Source: Azospirillum sp. (GTDB taxonomy: Bacteria > Pseudomonadota > Alphaproteobacteria > Azospirillales > Azospirillaceae). Taken from it: a stretch of 43,309 bases of DNA. This document shows positions 17,437-29,612 of the stretch, one piece after another (within the stretch, counting starts at the first letter, position 1; the number at the start of each line of letters is the position of its first letter). The position numbers were made by a program, and so were the translations under genes. The stretch lies in assembly GCA_027486405.1 (NCBI GenBank), contig JAIXPD010000006.1, positions 1-43,309 on the forward strand. The letters run 5' to 3'. The notes beneath the pieces were generated by a model that was not told the origin of the DNA, made no database searches, and saw only the letters and a program-made list of their open reading frames with translations.

Positions 17437-17748
17437 GACGGGGGTCTCCCCCAGGCAAACGTGCCGCGTCGATGGGCGTCCCGGTTGGGGTGCCCACTCG
17501 CGTTTGGGCGGGCGTTCAACGGGGGTGTGGGTAGGGTTGAACGCAGGGCATTGCCCCTTGATTTGCGCCGGTCGTCGGACATATCTCGGCCTTGGCGGCC
17601 TAGACCGGCGCTTGCGCTCCGTGCCGCACCACCAACGGTTGGGAAATCGGCTTGCAACCCATGTGGATAACCACTTCGTAGCAAATATCCGATACAGTCC
17701 GGCCGCTCAAGCCAACCGGGTCCACCCTTCCAACCGGGAACGACATTC
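17437..17748. other. Intergenic region between flagellin and MCP
   Basis: 312 bases without a convincing gene. Just after the flagellin stop, GGGGGTCTCCCCC (about 17440-17452) could form a small hairpin without a T-run. I see no clear promoter for the chemotaxis gene. Confidence 0.5.
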
Positions 17749-19455
17749 ATGGCCTCCCTGCTGAACGCCTCCATCCGCACCCGCCTGTTCCTTGGGTTTG
17801 GCGCGGTTCTTCTGCTGCTGGTGAGCCTGACCGTGGTCGGCGTCAACGAGGTGCGGAAGATCGAAACGGATCTGTCCATCATCAACGACGTCAACAGCGT
17901 CAAGCAGCGTTACGCCATCAATTTCCGGGGAAGCGTCCACGACCGCGCCATCTCGTTGCGCGACGTGGTGCTGGTCCCGGATTCGGTGCTGCCAACAGTC
18001 CTGGGTGACATCGACCGGTTGACCGGCTTCTACGCCGATGCGGCCAAGCAGCTCGACGCGCTCGTCGCCACCATGGCCGCCAGCGTCAGCCCGGAGGAAC
18101 GGGCGATGATCGCGGCGATCAAGGAGACGGAGGCCAAGACGCTGCCGCTGATCAAGAAGGTCATCGACACCCGCAAGGCCAACAACATCCCGCAGGCGCA
18201 GGAAGCCCTGCTGGCCGACGCCCGCCCGGCCTTCAACGAATGGCTGGCCCGCATCAACGCCTTCATCGATCTGCAGGAAAAGAAGAACAACGTGCTGGCC
18301 GTGCGCGCCAGCAGCCTTGCCCGTGGCTTCCAAACCCTGATGGTCACGCTGTGCGCGGTGGCCCTGCTGCTGGCCATCGGCTTTGCCCTGTGGACGCTGG
18401 GGGCGCTGCGCCCGCTGCGCCGCCTGACCGACAGCACGCTGAAGCTCGCCAAGGGTGATTTCACCGTCCAGGTCCCGCAGGCCCACGGCAACGACGAGAT
18501 CGCCCAGATCACCGGTGCCGTCGAAATCCTCAAGACCAACGCGGCCGAGGCCGACGCCTTCCGCCGCCGTCAGGCCGAGAACGAGCATGCCGCCGAGGCC
18601 AAGAAGCGGGCGGAGATGAACGCGCTGGCCGACCGTTTCGAAAGCGAGGTCAAGGGCGTCGTCAACAACGTCTCCGCCTCCTCCGACGATGTGCGCACGC
18701 TGGCGCGCAGCCTGAGCAGCACCGCCGAACAGACCGAAAGCAAGGCGACCACCGTCGCCGCCGCGTCCGAACAGGCGTCGGTCAACGTCCAGACCGTCGC
18801 CGCAGCGGCGGAGGAACTGGCCGCGTCCATCTCCGAAATCGGCCGACAGATCGGCGAAAGCACCCGCAAGGCCAAGCAGGCCGCCGATCAGGCCGACGGG
18901 ACCAACCGCATCGTCGATGGCCTGTCGTCGAAGGCCAACCAGATCGGCGACGTGGTGAACCTGATTTCCAGCATCGCCGGACAAACCAATCTGCTGGCGC
19001 TGAACGCCACCATCGAGGCCGCGCGGGCCGGTGAAGCGGGCAAGGGCTTTGCCGTGGTCGCCAGCGAGGTCAAGAGCCTCGCCAACCAGACCGCCAAGGC
19101 GACCGACGACATTTCCCAGCAGATCGCGGAAATCCAATCGGCCACCGCCGACGCGGTCGCCGCGATCAAGAGCATCGCCGCCACCATCGGCGAGGTGAAC
19201 AGCATCGTCGGGACCATCGCCGAAGCGGTGGACGGCCAGAACGCCGCCACCATGGAAATCGCCCGCAACGTCCAGCAGGCCGCCGCCGGCACGAACGAGG
19301 TGTCGTCGTCGATCAACGGCGTGCTGCACGCGGCGGCGGAAACCGGCGGCGGGGCCAACCGGCTGCTGGCCTCCTCGGGCGAGTTGTCCAAGCAGGCCGA
19401 ACTGCTGCGCAATCAGGTGGACCGCTTCCTGGCCAGCGTGCGGTCGGGCGGCTGA
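17749..19455 (+). CDS. Methyl-accepting chemotaxis protein
   Basis: 568-residue chemoreceptor with two membrane helices (about 12-32 and 194-220), a helical periplasmic sensor domain between them (about 33-193) of the four-helix-bundle type, a HAMP domain (about 215-270) and a cytoplasmic signalling domain. The hairpin tip motif [26 protein letters not shown] is present in the form [20 protein letters not shown] (about residues 412-431), which binds CheW and CheA. There is no C-terminal NWETF-type CheR tether. It signals to the flagellar motor and lies next to flagellin and a hemerythrin. The ligand is unknown. Confidence 0.96.
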   Translation: MASLLNASIRTRLFLGFGAVLLLLVSLTVVGVNEVRKIETDLSIINDVNSVKQRYAINFRGSVHDRAISLRDVVLVPDSVLPTVLGDIDRLTGFYADAAKQLDALVATMAASVSPEERAMIAAIKETEAKTLPLIKKVIDTRKANNIPQAQEALLADARPAFNEWLARINAFIDLQEKKNNVLAVRASSLARGFQTLMVTLCAVALLLAIGFALWTLGALRPLRRLTDSTLKLAKGDFTVQVPQAHGNDEIAQITGAVEILKTNAAEADAFRRRQAENEHAAEAKKRAEMNALADRFESEVKGVVNNVSASSDDVRTLARSLSSTAEQTESKATTVAAASEQASVNVQTVAAAAEELAASISEIGRQIGESTRKAKQAADQADGTNRIVDGLSSKANQIGDVVNLISSIAGQTNLLALNATIEAARAGEAGKGFAVVASEVKSLANQTAKATDDISQQIAEIQSATADAVAAIKSIAATIGEVNSIVGTIAEAVDGQNAATMEIARNVQQAAAGTNEVSSSINGVLHAAAETGGGANRLLASSGELSKQAELLRNQVDRFLASVRSGG

Positions 19456-19483
19456 TCAGACCGGTTGGTTGATGGGATGATGG

Positions 19484-19504
19484 CGCGGGGGTGCTCCCCC
19501 CGCG
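19484..19504 (+). terminator. Hairpin after the MCP gene
   Basis: CGCGGGGG (19484-19491) and CCCCCGCG (19497-19504) form a perfect 8-pair stem with the 5-base loop TGCTC, 28 bases after the stop codon. No T-run follows, so termination is only possible. Confidence 0.45.
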
Positions 19505-19608
19505 TCAAAACGTAGCAAAACCACCGACGGGCGCACGCCCCGCTTGATGCGCCCGGCGGCTGCGATTAGACGAAGGGCCTTCCCCGTTTCAGGAAAGCCC
19601 GGATCGTC

Positions 19609-20190
19609 ATGGCGTGCGACAGCGTGGAGTATGGGTTGGTGGGGTGTGGGGCGGTCGATTACGGCTCGCTGGTGTGGAGCGATGACCTGCGTCTTGGCAT
19701 CGACACCATCGACGACCAGCACCGCACCTGGATCGCGCTGGTCCAGGCCTATGAAAGCGCGGTGCGCACCGGCGGCAGCGCCGATGAGATCCAACGGACG
19801 CTGGACGCCGCCACCGCCTACACCGAAAGCCATTTCGCCGACGAACAGGCGGTGATGGAGGAGGCGGGCTATCCCTTCCTCGACGATCACCTGGCCCAAC
19901 ATCGCCTGGCGTGGCGGCGCGTCAACGGCCTGAGCGCCGAGGTGCCGACGACGGCTGGAACCGACGACGCGACCAGCGCCGCCACAGCCGCCAACACCCT
20001 CACCCACACCAACGATCTGCGCGACAGTCTGGCCGATTTCCTGCCGCAATGGCTGATGCTGCACATCAACACCGCCGACCGCCAATTCGCCCGCTGGTAC
20101 CGCAGCCGTCAGGATGGCCACAGCATGGCCTCTCCCTGCGCCCCGGCGGCGGTCGATGACGGCCGGGTGTTTTCGGACATTCCCCTGTAA
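19609..20190 (+). CDS. Bacteriohemerythrin
   Basis: 193-residue protein with a single hemerythrin domain (about 22-165), a four-helix bundle that binds O2 at a di-iron site. All seven expected iron ligands are in place: His38 (DDQHRTW), His75 and Glu79 (ESHFADEQ), His94 and His98 (DHLAQHR), His152 and Asp157 (LHINTAD). Helices 3 and 4 are separated by a Thr/Ala-rich insert (about 113-133). Following an MCP gene, it may serve in oxygen supply or sensing linked to chemotaxis, but that is inference. The ATG at 19609 lacks a strong ribosome site. Confidence 0.94.
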   Translation: MACDSVEYGLVGCGAVDYGSLVWSDDLRLGIDTIDDQHRTWIALVQAYESAVRTGGSADEIQRTLDAATAYTESHFADEQAVMEEAGYPFLDDHLAQHRLAWRRVNGLSAEVPTTAGTDDATSAATAANTLTHTNDLRDSLADFLPQWLMLHINTADRQFARWYRSRQDGHSMASPCAPAAVDDGRVFSDIPL

Positions 20191-20192
20191 AC

Positions 20193-20283
20193 AGCGTGTA
20201 AACAGCAGCCTGCAACAGACCCGTCCGCCGCCCCTCCCCCGCCCGCAGGCGGACGAGGGGGGAAACAGACCGGGTCACACGCT
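20193..20283. terminator. Nested inverted repeat filling the gap between convergent genes
   Basis: Three arm pairs nest: AGCGTGT (20193-20199) with ACACGCT (20277-20283), GACCCG (20218-20223) with CGGGTC (20271-20276), and CGTCCGCC (20222-20229) with GGCGGACG (20248-20255). The structure fills the whole space between the hemerythrin stop and the pgi stop. It may be a two-way terminator or transcript-end structure; there is no T-run. Confidence 0.5.
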
Positions 20284-20287
20284 CACA

Positions 20288-21940
20288 TCAGCGGTTGGCC
20301 CGCCACCAGCCCATCAGACCGCTGGTGGAGGCGTCGTGCGCCCCCGGCTGCGGGCCGTTGTCCAGCTCCGGCAGGATGGTGTTGGCCAGTTGCTTGCCCA
20401 ACTCCACCCCCCATTGATCGAAGCTGTTGATGTCCCAGACGATGCCCTGGACGAACACCTTGTGCTCGTACAGCGCGATCAGCGCGCCCAGGGTGGCCGG
20501 GGTCAGGCTTTTCATCAGGATGGTGTTGGACGGGCGGTTGCCGGTGAAAACGCGGTGGGGAACCAGCGCCTCGACCGCGTCGGGCGCTTTGCCCGCGCGG
20601 GTCATCTCCGCCCGCACCTCGTCCGCCGTCTTGCCGCGCATCAGCGCTTCGGCCTGGGCGAAGACGTTGGACAGCAGGATGCGGTGATGCGCCGCCGCCG
20701 TCTCGCCGATCGGGTTGTGGCTGGTGGCGGTGGCGACGAAATCGCAGGGGATCAGCGACGTGCCCTGATGGATCAACTGGTAGAAGGCGTGCTGGCCGTT
20801 GGTGCCGGGTTCGCCGAACACCACCGGGCCGGTGGCGTGATCCACCGGTTCGCCCCCACGCGTCACCGATTTGCCGTTGCTCTCCATGTCCAACTGCTGG
20901 AGATAGGCGGTGAAGCGGTGGAGATACTGGTCATAGGGCAGCACCGCGTGGCTCGACGCCCCCCAGAAATTGACGTACCAGACGCCCAGCAGGGCCAGCA
21001 GCGCCGGCATGTTGCGGTCCAGCGGCGCGGTGCGGAAATGCTCGTCCATCGCGTGGGCACCGGCCAGCAACTCGGCGAAGCGGTCCGGCCCGATGGCGAT
21101 GGCGATGGGCAGGCCGATGGCCCCCCACAGGGAATAGCGCCCGCCGACCCAATCCCAGAAGCCGAACATGTTGGCCGGGTCGATGCCGAATTTCACCACC
21201 TCCGCCTCGTTGGTGGAGACGGCGACGAAATGCTTGGCGATGTGGGCGGGGTCCTTGGCGCTCTCCAGGAACCAGCGGCGGGCCGAATGGGCGTTGGTCA
21301 GGGTTTCCTGGGTGGTGAAGGTCTTTGACGCCACGATGAACAGGGTGGTGTCGGGGTCCAACCACTTCAGCGTTTCGGCCAGATGGGTCCCGTCGATGTT
21401 CGACACGAAATGCAGGGCGACGTGGGGGTGGGCGAAGGGCTTCAGCGCCTCCGTCACCATCACCGGCCCCAGATCGGATCCGCCGATGCCGATGTTGACC
21501 ACGTCGGTGATCGGCTGGCCGGTGTAGCCGGTCCAGGTCCCATCGCGCACGGCGCTGGCGAATCCGCTCATCCGCTCCAGCACGGCGCGGACGTCGGGCA
21601 TGACGTCGCGGCCATCGACCGGAACCGGGCGGTCGGATTGGTTGCGCAGGGCGGTGTGCAGCACCGCACGCCCTTCGGTCAGATTGATCGGCGCGCCGCC
21701 GAACATGCGGTCGCGCCAGCCCTCGACATCCTGTTGCCGGGCCAGATCGAGCAGAAGGGTCAGCGTCTCAGGGGTGATGCGGTTCTTGGAATAATCAAGG
21801 AACAGCCCGGCGGCGTCGAGCGAGAAGCGGTCGAACCGGGTGGGATCGGCGGCGAACAGGTCGCGCATGTGGGTGTCGCCAAACGCCTGGCGATGCTGGG
21901 TCAGCGCCGCCCAGGCGGGCGAGCGGGTGAGCGCGGTCAT
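20288..21940 (-). CDS. pgi: Glucose-6-phosphate isomerase
   Basis: 550-residue glycolytic enzyme that interconverts glucose-6-phosphate and fructose-6-phosphate in the cytoplasm. Diagnostic stretches are [38 protein letters not shown] and [20 protein letters not shown], with the catalytic Glu, His and Lys contexts of the family intact. Length matches the large (E. coli type) form. AGGAG lies about 10 bases before the ATG at 21940; the frame is open much further upstream, but that part overlaps the M16 gene and has no family similarity. It is probably the last gene of the minus-strand block. Confidence 0.97.
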   Translation of the reverse strand: MTALTRSPAWAALTQHRQAFGDTHMRDLFAADPTRFDRFSLDAAGLFLDYSKNRITPETLTLLLDLARQQDVEGWRDRMFGGAPINLTEGRAVLHTALRNQSDRPVPVDGRDVMPDVRAVLERMSGFASAVRDGTWTGYTGQPITDVVNIGIGGSDLGPVMVTEALKPFAHPHVALHFVSNIDGTHLAETLKWLDPDTTLFIVASKTFTTQETLTNAHSARRWFLESAKDPAHIAKHFVAVSTNEAEVVKFGIDPANMFGFWDWVGGRYSLWGAIGLPIAIAIGPDRFAELLAGAHAMDEHFRTAPLDRNMPALLALLGVWYVNFWGASSHAVLPYDQYLHRFTAYLQQLDMESNGKSVTRGGEPVDHATGPVVFGEPGTNGQHAFYQLIHQGTSLIPCDFVATATSHNPIGETAAAHHRILLSNVFAQAEALMRGKTADEVRAEMTRAGKAPDAVEALVPHRVFTGNRPSNTILMKSLTPATLGALIALYEHKVFVQGIVWDINSFDQWGVELGKQLANTILPELDNGPQPGAHDASTSGLMGWWRANR

Positions 21941-22074
21941 GATGCTTGGACTCCTGAAACACGATGGTCCTTTGACGCGGCGTGTGGAGCCTAACACCGA
22001 CCGGCGCGAGCGGCCATGCGCCAATGCACGCAAGCGGCCGCTTCGCCCTGAGGTTTTTGGACCGGAACCGTCGG

Positions 22075-23445
22075 TCAGTCGGAATCCGCCGCCGCCTCCC
22101 CCAGCGTCCGTGTCGGCGTCACCCCGTCGGGGCGGCCGACCAGCACGGTCAACAGCCGGGCCGGGTCCAGCAGACGCTTGGCCACCCGCCGCACGTCGTC
22201 CGCCGTCACCGTGTTGATGAAGCGGTCGCGCTGGCCCAGATAATCGATGCCCAGCCGGTCGCGCTGGACCTGCAACAACGTCTTGGCGATGGACGCCGTC
22301 GATCCCAATTGCAGCGGGAAGGAGCCGGTCAGATAGGTCTTGGCGTCGGCCAGCTCCTGATCGGTCACGCCGCCGTCGGCCATGCGCGCCCATTCCGCCC
22401 GCATGATCGCCAACGCCTGCCCGGCCTTGGCGTTGACGGTGGAGCCGCCCGCGACCACCATCGCCGCATGGTCCATCGGCGCAAGGTAGCTGTAGACGCC
22501 ATAGGTCAGGCCGCGCTTTTCCCGCACCTCCTCCATCAGGCGCGAATTGAAGCCGCCGCCGCCCAGCACGTAATTCATCACCGTGGCGGCGTACCAATCG
22601 GGATCGCGGCGCTTCACCCCGGCCTGCCCCATCAGGATGATGGTCTGCGCCGTCGGGCGGGGCAGCAACAGCGTCTCACCGGTGCCTTGCGGCGACACCT
22701 CCGGCAAAACCGCCACTTGGCTGGTGGCGGGCAGCCCGCCGAACAACCGGTCGAGCGCGCGGCCCAACGCCTCCGGCGTCACGTTGCCCGCCGCCGCCAC
22801 CATCAGGCGGTCACGGCCGAATTGGCGTTGAACGAAGCCGCGCAGATCCTCGGCGGTGATGCGGCCCAGACTGTCGGCCGAGCCGCGCAGCCCCGCGCCA
22901 TAGGGATGATCGGGGAAGGCGGTGCGGTTGAACACCCGCCGGGCCAGTTGGTTGGGGTCGGCCTTGTCCCGCGTCAGGCTGGCGACGACGCTGGCGCGCA
23001 CGCGGTCCACCGGTTCGGCGTCGAAACGCGGTTCGGTCAACGCCAGCCGGGCCAGATCGACCGCCTCGTCCATCCGGTCGCGCAGGCTGCGCAGCGATCC
23101 GGTGAAGGCGTCGCGCCCGGCGCTGAACCCGAGCGACGTCGCGCTGTCTTGCAAGCGGTCCTGGAAGCTGGCCGAATCGAGCGGCCCGGCCCCTTCGTCC
23201 AGCGTGTGGGCGACCAGATTGGCCAGCCCCTCCTTGCCCGCCGGATCCCGCGACCCGGCCCCTTCGAAGGCCCATTCCAGCGCCACCACCGGGACCTTGT
23301 GATCCTCCACCAACCAGGCTTCGATCCCGCCGGGGCTGACCACCTTCGTGATGGTGATGGCGTGGGCCGAGACAGCGGGAACGGCGATGGCGGCGGCCAG
23401 CGTCAGCAGGGCCAGCGCCGCGCCGCGAAAACTCCAGGCGCGCAT
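22075..23445 (-). CDS. M16 family peptidase-like protein, non-catalytic partner
   Basis: 456-residue M16 (insulinase/processing peptidase) family protein with a signal peptide (about 1-28, ending VSAHA). Where active members have HxxEH it reads [10 protein letters not shown], so the zinc site is incomplete, whereas the C-terminal Arg-Tyr pair region [12 protein letters not shown] is kept. This matches the usual division of labour in paired M16 proteins: one subunit carries zinc and the other the Arg/Tyr substrate contacts. It begins 2 bases after the stop of the catalytic partner, with AAGGACGG overlapping that stop, so the two are coupled and probably form a periplasmic heterodimer. Confidence 0.92.
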   Translation of the reverse strand: MRAWSFRGAALALLTLAAAIAVPAVSAHAITITKVVSPGGIEAWLVEDHKVPVVALEWAFEGAGSRDPAGKEGLANLVAHTLDEGAGPLDSASFQDRLQDSATSLGFSAGRDAFTGSLRSLRDRMDEAVDLARLALTEPRFDAEPVDRVRASVVASLTRDKADPNQLARRVFNRTAFPDHPYGAGLRGSADSLGRITAEDLRGFVQRQFGRDRLMVAAAGNVTPEALGRALDRLFGGLPATSQVAVLPEVSPQGTGETLLLPRPTAQTIILMGQAGVKRRDPDWYAATVMNYVLGGGGFNSRLMEEVREKRGLTYGVYSYLAPMDHAAMVVAGGSTVNAKAGQALAIMRAEWARMADGGVTDQELADAKTYLTGSFPLQLGSTASIAKTLLQVQRDRLGIDYLGQRDRFINTVTADDVRRVAKRLLDPARLLTVLVGRPDGVTPTRTLGEAAADSD

Positions 23446-23447
23446 CT

Positions 23448-24848
23448 TCAACCGTCCTTTCCGACCGGCGGCAACAGCAGGCCGGTGACGTGGTTGCTCT
23501 GGCCCAGCACGGCGCGGGCGGCGGCGTTGACCTGTTCGGCGGTGACGGCGTCGATGCGGGCGGGCCAGGATTCGACATCGTCCAGGCTCTGCCCGGTGGC
23601 GAGTGCGGCCCCCAGCGTCTGCGCCGGACCGGTCAGGCTGTCGCGGGCAAAGGCGGCGGCGGCCAGCATCCGTTTGCGCGCGGTCGCCACCTCCGCTTCC
23701 GTCACGCCATGGTCGAGCAGGGCGCGCAGTTCGCCCCACAGCGCCTCTTCCAGCCGCTCCATCGGCACTCCGGCGGCGGGGACCGCGCCGGTGCTGATGG
23801 TCCCCATGTCCCAGGCGGTCGGGTTGTAGCTGAACCAGACCGACGTCGCGAGTTTGCGCTCCACCACCAACGTCCGATAGAGGCGCGTGGTCGATCCGCC
23901 GTTCAGGATCTCCGCCAGCACCTGCAAGGCGTAGGCGTGGCCGCCGCTGTCCAGCCGGTAGGACGGGGCCACCCATTGCCGTGAGATCATCGGCTGCCGC
24001 ACCTCCGCGTCGCGCAGGGTGACGCGGCGTTCGGCCCGGATCGGCGGTTCGCTCACGCGGCGGCGTTCGGGCACGGCGCGGGCCGGAATGTGGCCATAGG
24101 TGCGCTCGGCCAACGGTTTCAACTCCTCGGCCGACACGTCGCCGGACACCACGAGGATGGCGTTGTTGGGGGCGTACCACGTTTTGTAAAAGCGCTCGGC
24201 GTCGGCCCGGCTCAACGCCGCCATCTCCTGCGGCCAGCCGATCACCGGGGTGCCATAGGGGTGATGGACGAACAGGGTGGCGTTCAGCAATTCGCCGATG
24301 CGGTCGGACGGCTTGTTCTCCACCCGCTGGCGGCGTTCCTCGATGATGACGTCGCGTTCGGGATCGACCACCGCGTCGGTCAGGCGCAGATTCGCCATGC
24401 GGTCGGCCTCCATCCCCATCACCAGTTCCAGCCGGTCGCGCGCGACGTTCTGGTGATAAGCGGTGTAGTCGTAGGAGGTGAAGGCGTTGTCGCGCCCGCC
24501 ATTCTTGGCGACGGTGCGGCTGAAGGCCCCCGGCGCCAGGCGGTCGGTTCCCTTGAACATCAGATGCTCCAGGAAATGGGCGATGCCCGACACGCCGCGC
24601 TCCTCGTCGGCCGACCCCACCTTGTACCACACCATGTGGGTGACGACCGGCACGCGGCGGTTGGGAATGACCACCACCTGCATGCCGTTGGCCAGGGTGA
24701 AGCTTTCCGGGAAGAACACGCCCTTCTCGGCCGCGTGGGCGGCCGACAGCGGCGACGGAACCCCCGGCAGGGCAACGCCCCCCAGCGCAAGGCACGCGGC
24801 CACAACCAGACGCGCGGCGCGGGGACGAGGGAAGGCGGGTGCGGGCAT
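23448..24848 (-). CDS. M16 family zinc metallopeptidase, catalytic partner
   Basis: 466-residue zinc peptidase with an N-terminal signal (about 12-40, ending SAAHA), so probably periplasmic. The zinc motif is HFLEH (His91, Glu94, His95), with the downstream glutamate-rich segment ERDVIIEERRQR supplying the third ligand. It pairs with the adjacent degenerate M16 gene. I chose the ATG at 24848 because GGGAG precedes it; the ATG at 24872 adds 8 residues with no ribosome site. It lies downstream of bamF but beyond a strong terminator, so it probably depends on readthrough or its own promoter. The substrate is unknown. Confidence 0.94.
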   Translation of the reverse strand: MPAPAFPRPRAARLVVAACLALGGVALPGVPSPLSAAHAAEKGVFFPESFTLANGMQVVVIPNRRVPVVTHMVWYKVGSADEERGVSGIAHFLEHLMFKGTDRLAPGAFSRTVAKNGGRDNAFTSYDYTAYHQNVARDRLELVMGMEADRMANLRLTDAVVDPERDVIIEERRQRVENKPSDRIGELLNATLFVHHPYGTPVIGWPQEMAALSRADAERFYKTWYAPNNAILVVSGDVSAEELKPLAERTYGHIPARAVPERRRVSEPPIRAERRVTLRDAEVRQPMISRQWVAPSYRLDSGGHAYALQVLAEILNGGSTTRLYRTLVVERKLATSVWFSYNPTAWDMGTISTGAVPAAGVPMERLEEALWGELRALLDHGVTEAEVATARKRMLAAAAFARDSLTGPAQTLGAALATGQSLDDVESWPARIDAVTAEQVNAAARAVLGQSNHVTGLLLPPVGKDG

Positions 24849-24889
24849 GGCAACTCCCGAACAGACGAACACACGACGATGGGGGACGC

Positions 24890-24930
24890 AAAAAGACGAA
24901 GGGCGTCTTCCCGGTGGGGAAGACGCCCTT
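24890..24930 (-). terminator. Strong rho-independent terminator after bamF
   Basis: Arms AAGGGCGTCTTCCC (24899-24912) and GGGAAGACGCCCTT (24917-24930) are perfect over 14 pairs with a 4-base loop. Read on the minus strand they are followed by CGTCTTTTTGC. It lies 24 bases beyond the bamF stop and before the M16 pair. Confidence 0.9.
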
Positions 24931-24953
24931 GCAAAACTGGTGTGGCGCGCCGC

Positions 24954-25544
24954 TTAGAACAAGCCTTCCAGCGGGGCCTTGCGCTTGCGTTCGATGGTCG
25001 GCGATCCGGCCCCGTCCAGCGCCTTGCCCTGGGCCTGGGCCTCGCGCAGGCGCTGCTGTTCCTTGACCGGATCGACGACGGTGAAGGGCTGCTCCTGCTT
25101 CTGCCAGAACAGGATGCCGTCGATCCAGCTCTTGTCGGCGACGATGAGCTGGGTGGTTTCCTGATCGACCTTGGTGCGGATGTCGGGATCGACCCCGCCC
25201 TTGGCAGCGACCTTGCCGACCAGCGCCGATTCGCCCGACGATTTGCCGGTGGCGGCGGCGCGCGCGGCGGCGGCCTTGCCACCCATCACGGCGGCGGCGG
25301 CGGTCTGGGTCGGCGACGCGTCCTGCGGACGGGCGGCACCGGGGCGCGGCTTGGGCAGGTTGGCGGGCAGCAGGCTGGGCGGCAGGGTCAGCGGCGCGCG
25401 CGACACGACGGTGAATTCGTCCGGGCTTTGCCGGTCAAGGCCGATGGTGCGGCGGACTTCGCTGCACCCACCCAGCGTCAGCGCCGCAAGCGCCAGCGCG
25501 ACGAGAGACCGGGGGGAGGAGAAGGAGGTCTTGAGGCTGGTCAC
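24954..25544 (-). CDS. bamF: BamF-type lipoprotein (DUF3035)
   Basis: 196-residue predicted outer-membrane lipoprotein. The N-terminal signal ends in the lipobox LTLGGC with the lipidated Cys27. The segment SPDEFTVVSRAPLTLPPSLL is the hallmark of the DUF3035 family, described as BamF, an alphaproteobacterial accessory subunit of the beta-barrel assembly machine. The middle is Ala/Gly-rich and low complexity, and the C-terminus is charged. Its place after ileS-lspA is typical of the group; LspA itself would process this lipoprotein. The start is GTG at 25544. Three tandem 14-base repeats lie just upstream. Confidence 0.85.
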   Translation of the reverse strand: MTSLKTSFSSPRSLVALALAALTLGGCSEVRRTIGLDRQSPDEFTVVSRAPLTLPPSLLPANLPKPRPGAARPQDASPTQTAAAAVMGGKAAAARAAATGKSSGESALVGKVAAKGGVDPDIRTKVDQETTQLIVADKSWIDGILFWQKQEQPFTVVDPVKEQQRLREAQAQGKALDGAGSPTIERKRKAPLEGLF

Positions 25545-25563
25545 GTTCGGATTCCGTCGTCAG

Positions 25564-25605
25564 TCACTTGGCGTCAATCACTGGGCATCAATCACTGGGC
25601 GTCAA
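25564..25605. repeat. Three tandem 14-bp repeats upstream of bamF
   Basis: TCACTTGGCGTCAA, TCACTGGGCATCAA and TCACTGGGCGTCAA follow each other without gaps in the 91-base lspA-bamF spacer. They begin 20 bases upstream of the bamF GTG. Confidence 0.85.
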
Positions 25606-25635
25606 CCACGCAGAGCGTTCGCCGCCGCCCTTCTC

Positions 25636-26130
25636 TTACGACGTTTCGCGGCCCGCGAACAGTCCGTCGAGCAGCAGAAACGCCACACCGACGCTGATTC
25701 CGGCGTCGGCGACGTTGAAGGCCCAAAAATGCCACTCACCCCAATGGAAATCGAGGAAGTCGGCCACCGCGCCAAAACGCAGCCGGTCGATCACGTTGCC
25801 CACCGCCCCGCCGATGATGCAGCCGATGGCCAGCGCCATCAGACGGCGGTCGGCCTGCCGCAGCCACCCCACCAGACAGGCCGCGATCACCGCCGCGATC
25901 CCGCTCAAGACATAGGGCATGTAGGACGCGCCGCTGGCAAAGGTGCCGAAGCTGACCCCGTAATTCCACACCAGGACGAGGTTGAAGAAGGGCGTCACCT
26001 CGATGACGTGGGGAATCGGCTGCATCACCGACTCGAGGATCCACCATTTCGACACCTGATCGAGCACGGCGATGACCGCCGCGACAATCAAACCGAAACG
26101 GGTGTAGGACGGGGGGGAAAAACGGGTCAT
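25636..26130 (-). CDS. lspA: Lipoprotein signal peptidase (signal peptidase II)
   Basis: 164-residue inner membrane aspartyl protease with four hydrophobic segments that removes signal peptides from prolipoproteins after lipidation. The catalytic dyad is Asp115 in GNVIDRL and Asp142 in FNVADAGIS; WNYGVSFG also matches the family. It lies between ileS and bamF on the same strand, the common ileS-lspA order. The ATG at 26130 is preferred for length; an ATG at 26142 adds four residues and abuts the GC-rich repeat. Confidence 0.96.
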   Translation of the reverse strand: MTRFSPPSYTRFGLIVAAVIAVLDQVSKWWILESVMQPIPHVIEVTPFFNLVLVWNYGVSFGTFASGASYMPYVLSGIAAVIAACLVGWLRQADRRLMALAIGCIIGGAVGNVIDRLRFGAVADFLDFHWGEWHFWAFNVADAGISVGVAFLLLDGLFAGRETS

Positions 26131-26144
26131 GGCACCACACATCC

Positions 26145-26253
26145 CCCTCTCCCCCCCGGGGAGAGGGCCGGGGTGAAACCATCACGCCGCGCACCGGTGC
26201 GGGGGCCTTGCGGCCCACACACCCGGTCCCTCCCCCCGGGGGGGAGAGGGACC
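26145..26253. repeat. Two GC-rich palindromes between lspA and ileS
   Basis: CCCTCTCCCC/GGGGAGAGGG (26145-26167) forms a perfect 10-pair stem, and GGTCCCTCCCCCC/GGGGGGGAGAGGGACC (26225-26253) forms a second, nearly perfect stem. They resemble REP-like repeats and could structure the ileS-lspA transcript. Confidence 0.65.
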
Positions 26254-26278
26254 GACCGCGCGACGGAAGCGGGCACGG

Positions 26279-29110
<2,832 letters not shown>

Positions 29111-29259
29111 GTCGGATCCCTGGAAAAGCGTCAACGCCGCGCGGTCATGGGTGGATCGGACGCGGCCATGCAGAGTCGTCCCCGGCCCTCCTCAGAGAAC
29201 CGGGCCGGTAATTCGCGCCCCAAAGGCAAGGATCCAGAACGAGACTCCCATGGCGCGGG

Positions 29260-29287
29260 ATATTAGCGGCGCGCGCCGTGGGGTCAA
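29260..29287 (-). promoter_or_regulatory. Sigma-70 type promoter of ileS
   Basis: Read on the minus strand, TTGACC (29287-29282) and TAATAT (29265-29260) are 16 bases apart. This implies a 5' leader of about 140 bases. The leader contains a hairpin, CCGGCCC (29182-29188) with GGGCCGG (29202-29208). Confidence 0.7.
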
Positions 29288-29342
29288 GGAGATGGGTGGA
29301 ACGAGCGACTGGAAGCGCAACAACACGCGGGGCATGGACAAC

Positions 29343-29612
29343 TCACGCCAACAGCTTTCCATGCCAAACACGCAGGATCGTCACCGTGTGTTCATCAACC
29401 TGATAAACCATCACGTAGGGAAAGACCGCCACCAGTTCACGGGTGCCCTCGACACGTCCTGGACGCCCTCGATTCGGCAAGGCCGCCAGACTGTCGCCAA
29501 GGGTAAAGAGCGTGATCGCAAGTTCCCGTGCCGCCAGCGGATTGACGTCGGCGAGATACCGAACGTGGCCCTCCACATCCCGAACCGCCGGATCGGACCA
29601 AAAAACCTTCAC
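29343..29612 (-). CDS. RelE/ParE family toxin
   Basis: 89-residue protein with the ParE/RelE fold pattern: MKVFWSDPAVRDVEGHVRYLADVNP, a middle helix region, the arginine-containing GRPGRVEGTRELVAVFPYVMVYQVDEHTV region (about 47-75) and the terminal TILRVWHGKLL. Toxins of this family inhibit DNA gyrase (ParE) or cleave mRNA on the ribosome (RelE); the sequence looks more ParE-like. The start overlaps the antitoxin stop by 4 bases, the classic coupled toxin-antitoxin order with the antitoxin first. Confidence 0.9.
   Translation of the reverse strand: MKVFWSDPAVRDVEGHVRYLADVNPLAARELAITLFTLGDSLAALPNRGRPGRVEGTRELVAVFPYVMVYQVDEHTVTILRVWHGKLLA

Noticed and set aside
22075..24891. A single 938-residue fused M16 protein
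   Set aside because: The upstream half of this frame is the out-of-frame shadow of the catalytic M16 gene. The real second gene starts at 23445 with a signal peptide.
29111..29259. T-box-like riboswitch in the ileS leader
   Set aside because: There is a hairpin, but no T-box sequence or specifier loop, and T-boxes are not expected in alphaproteobacteria.
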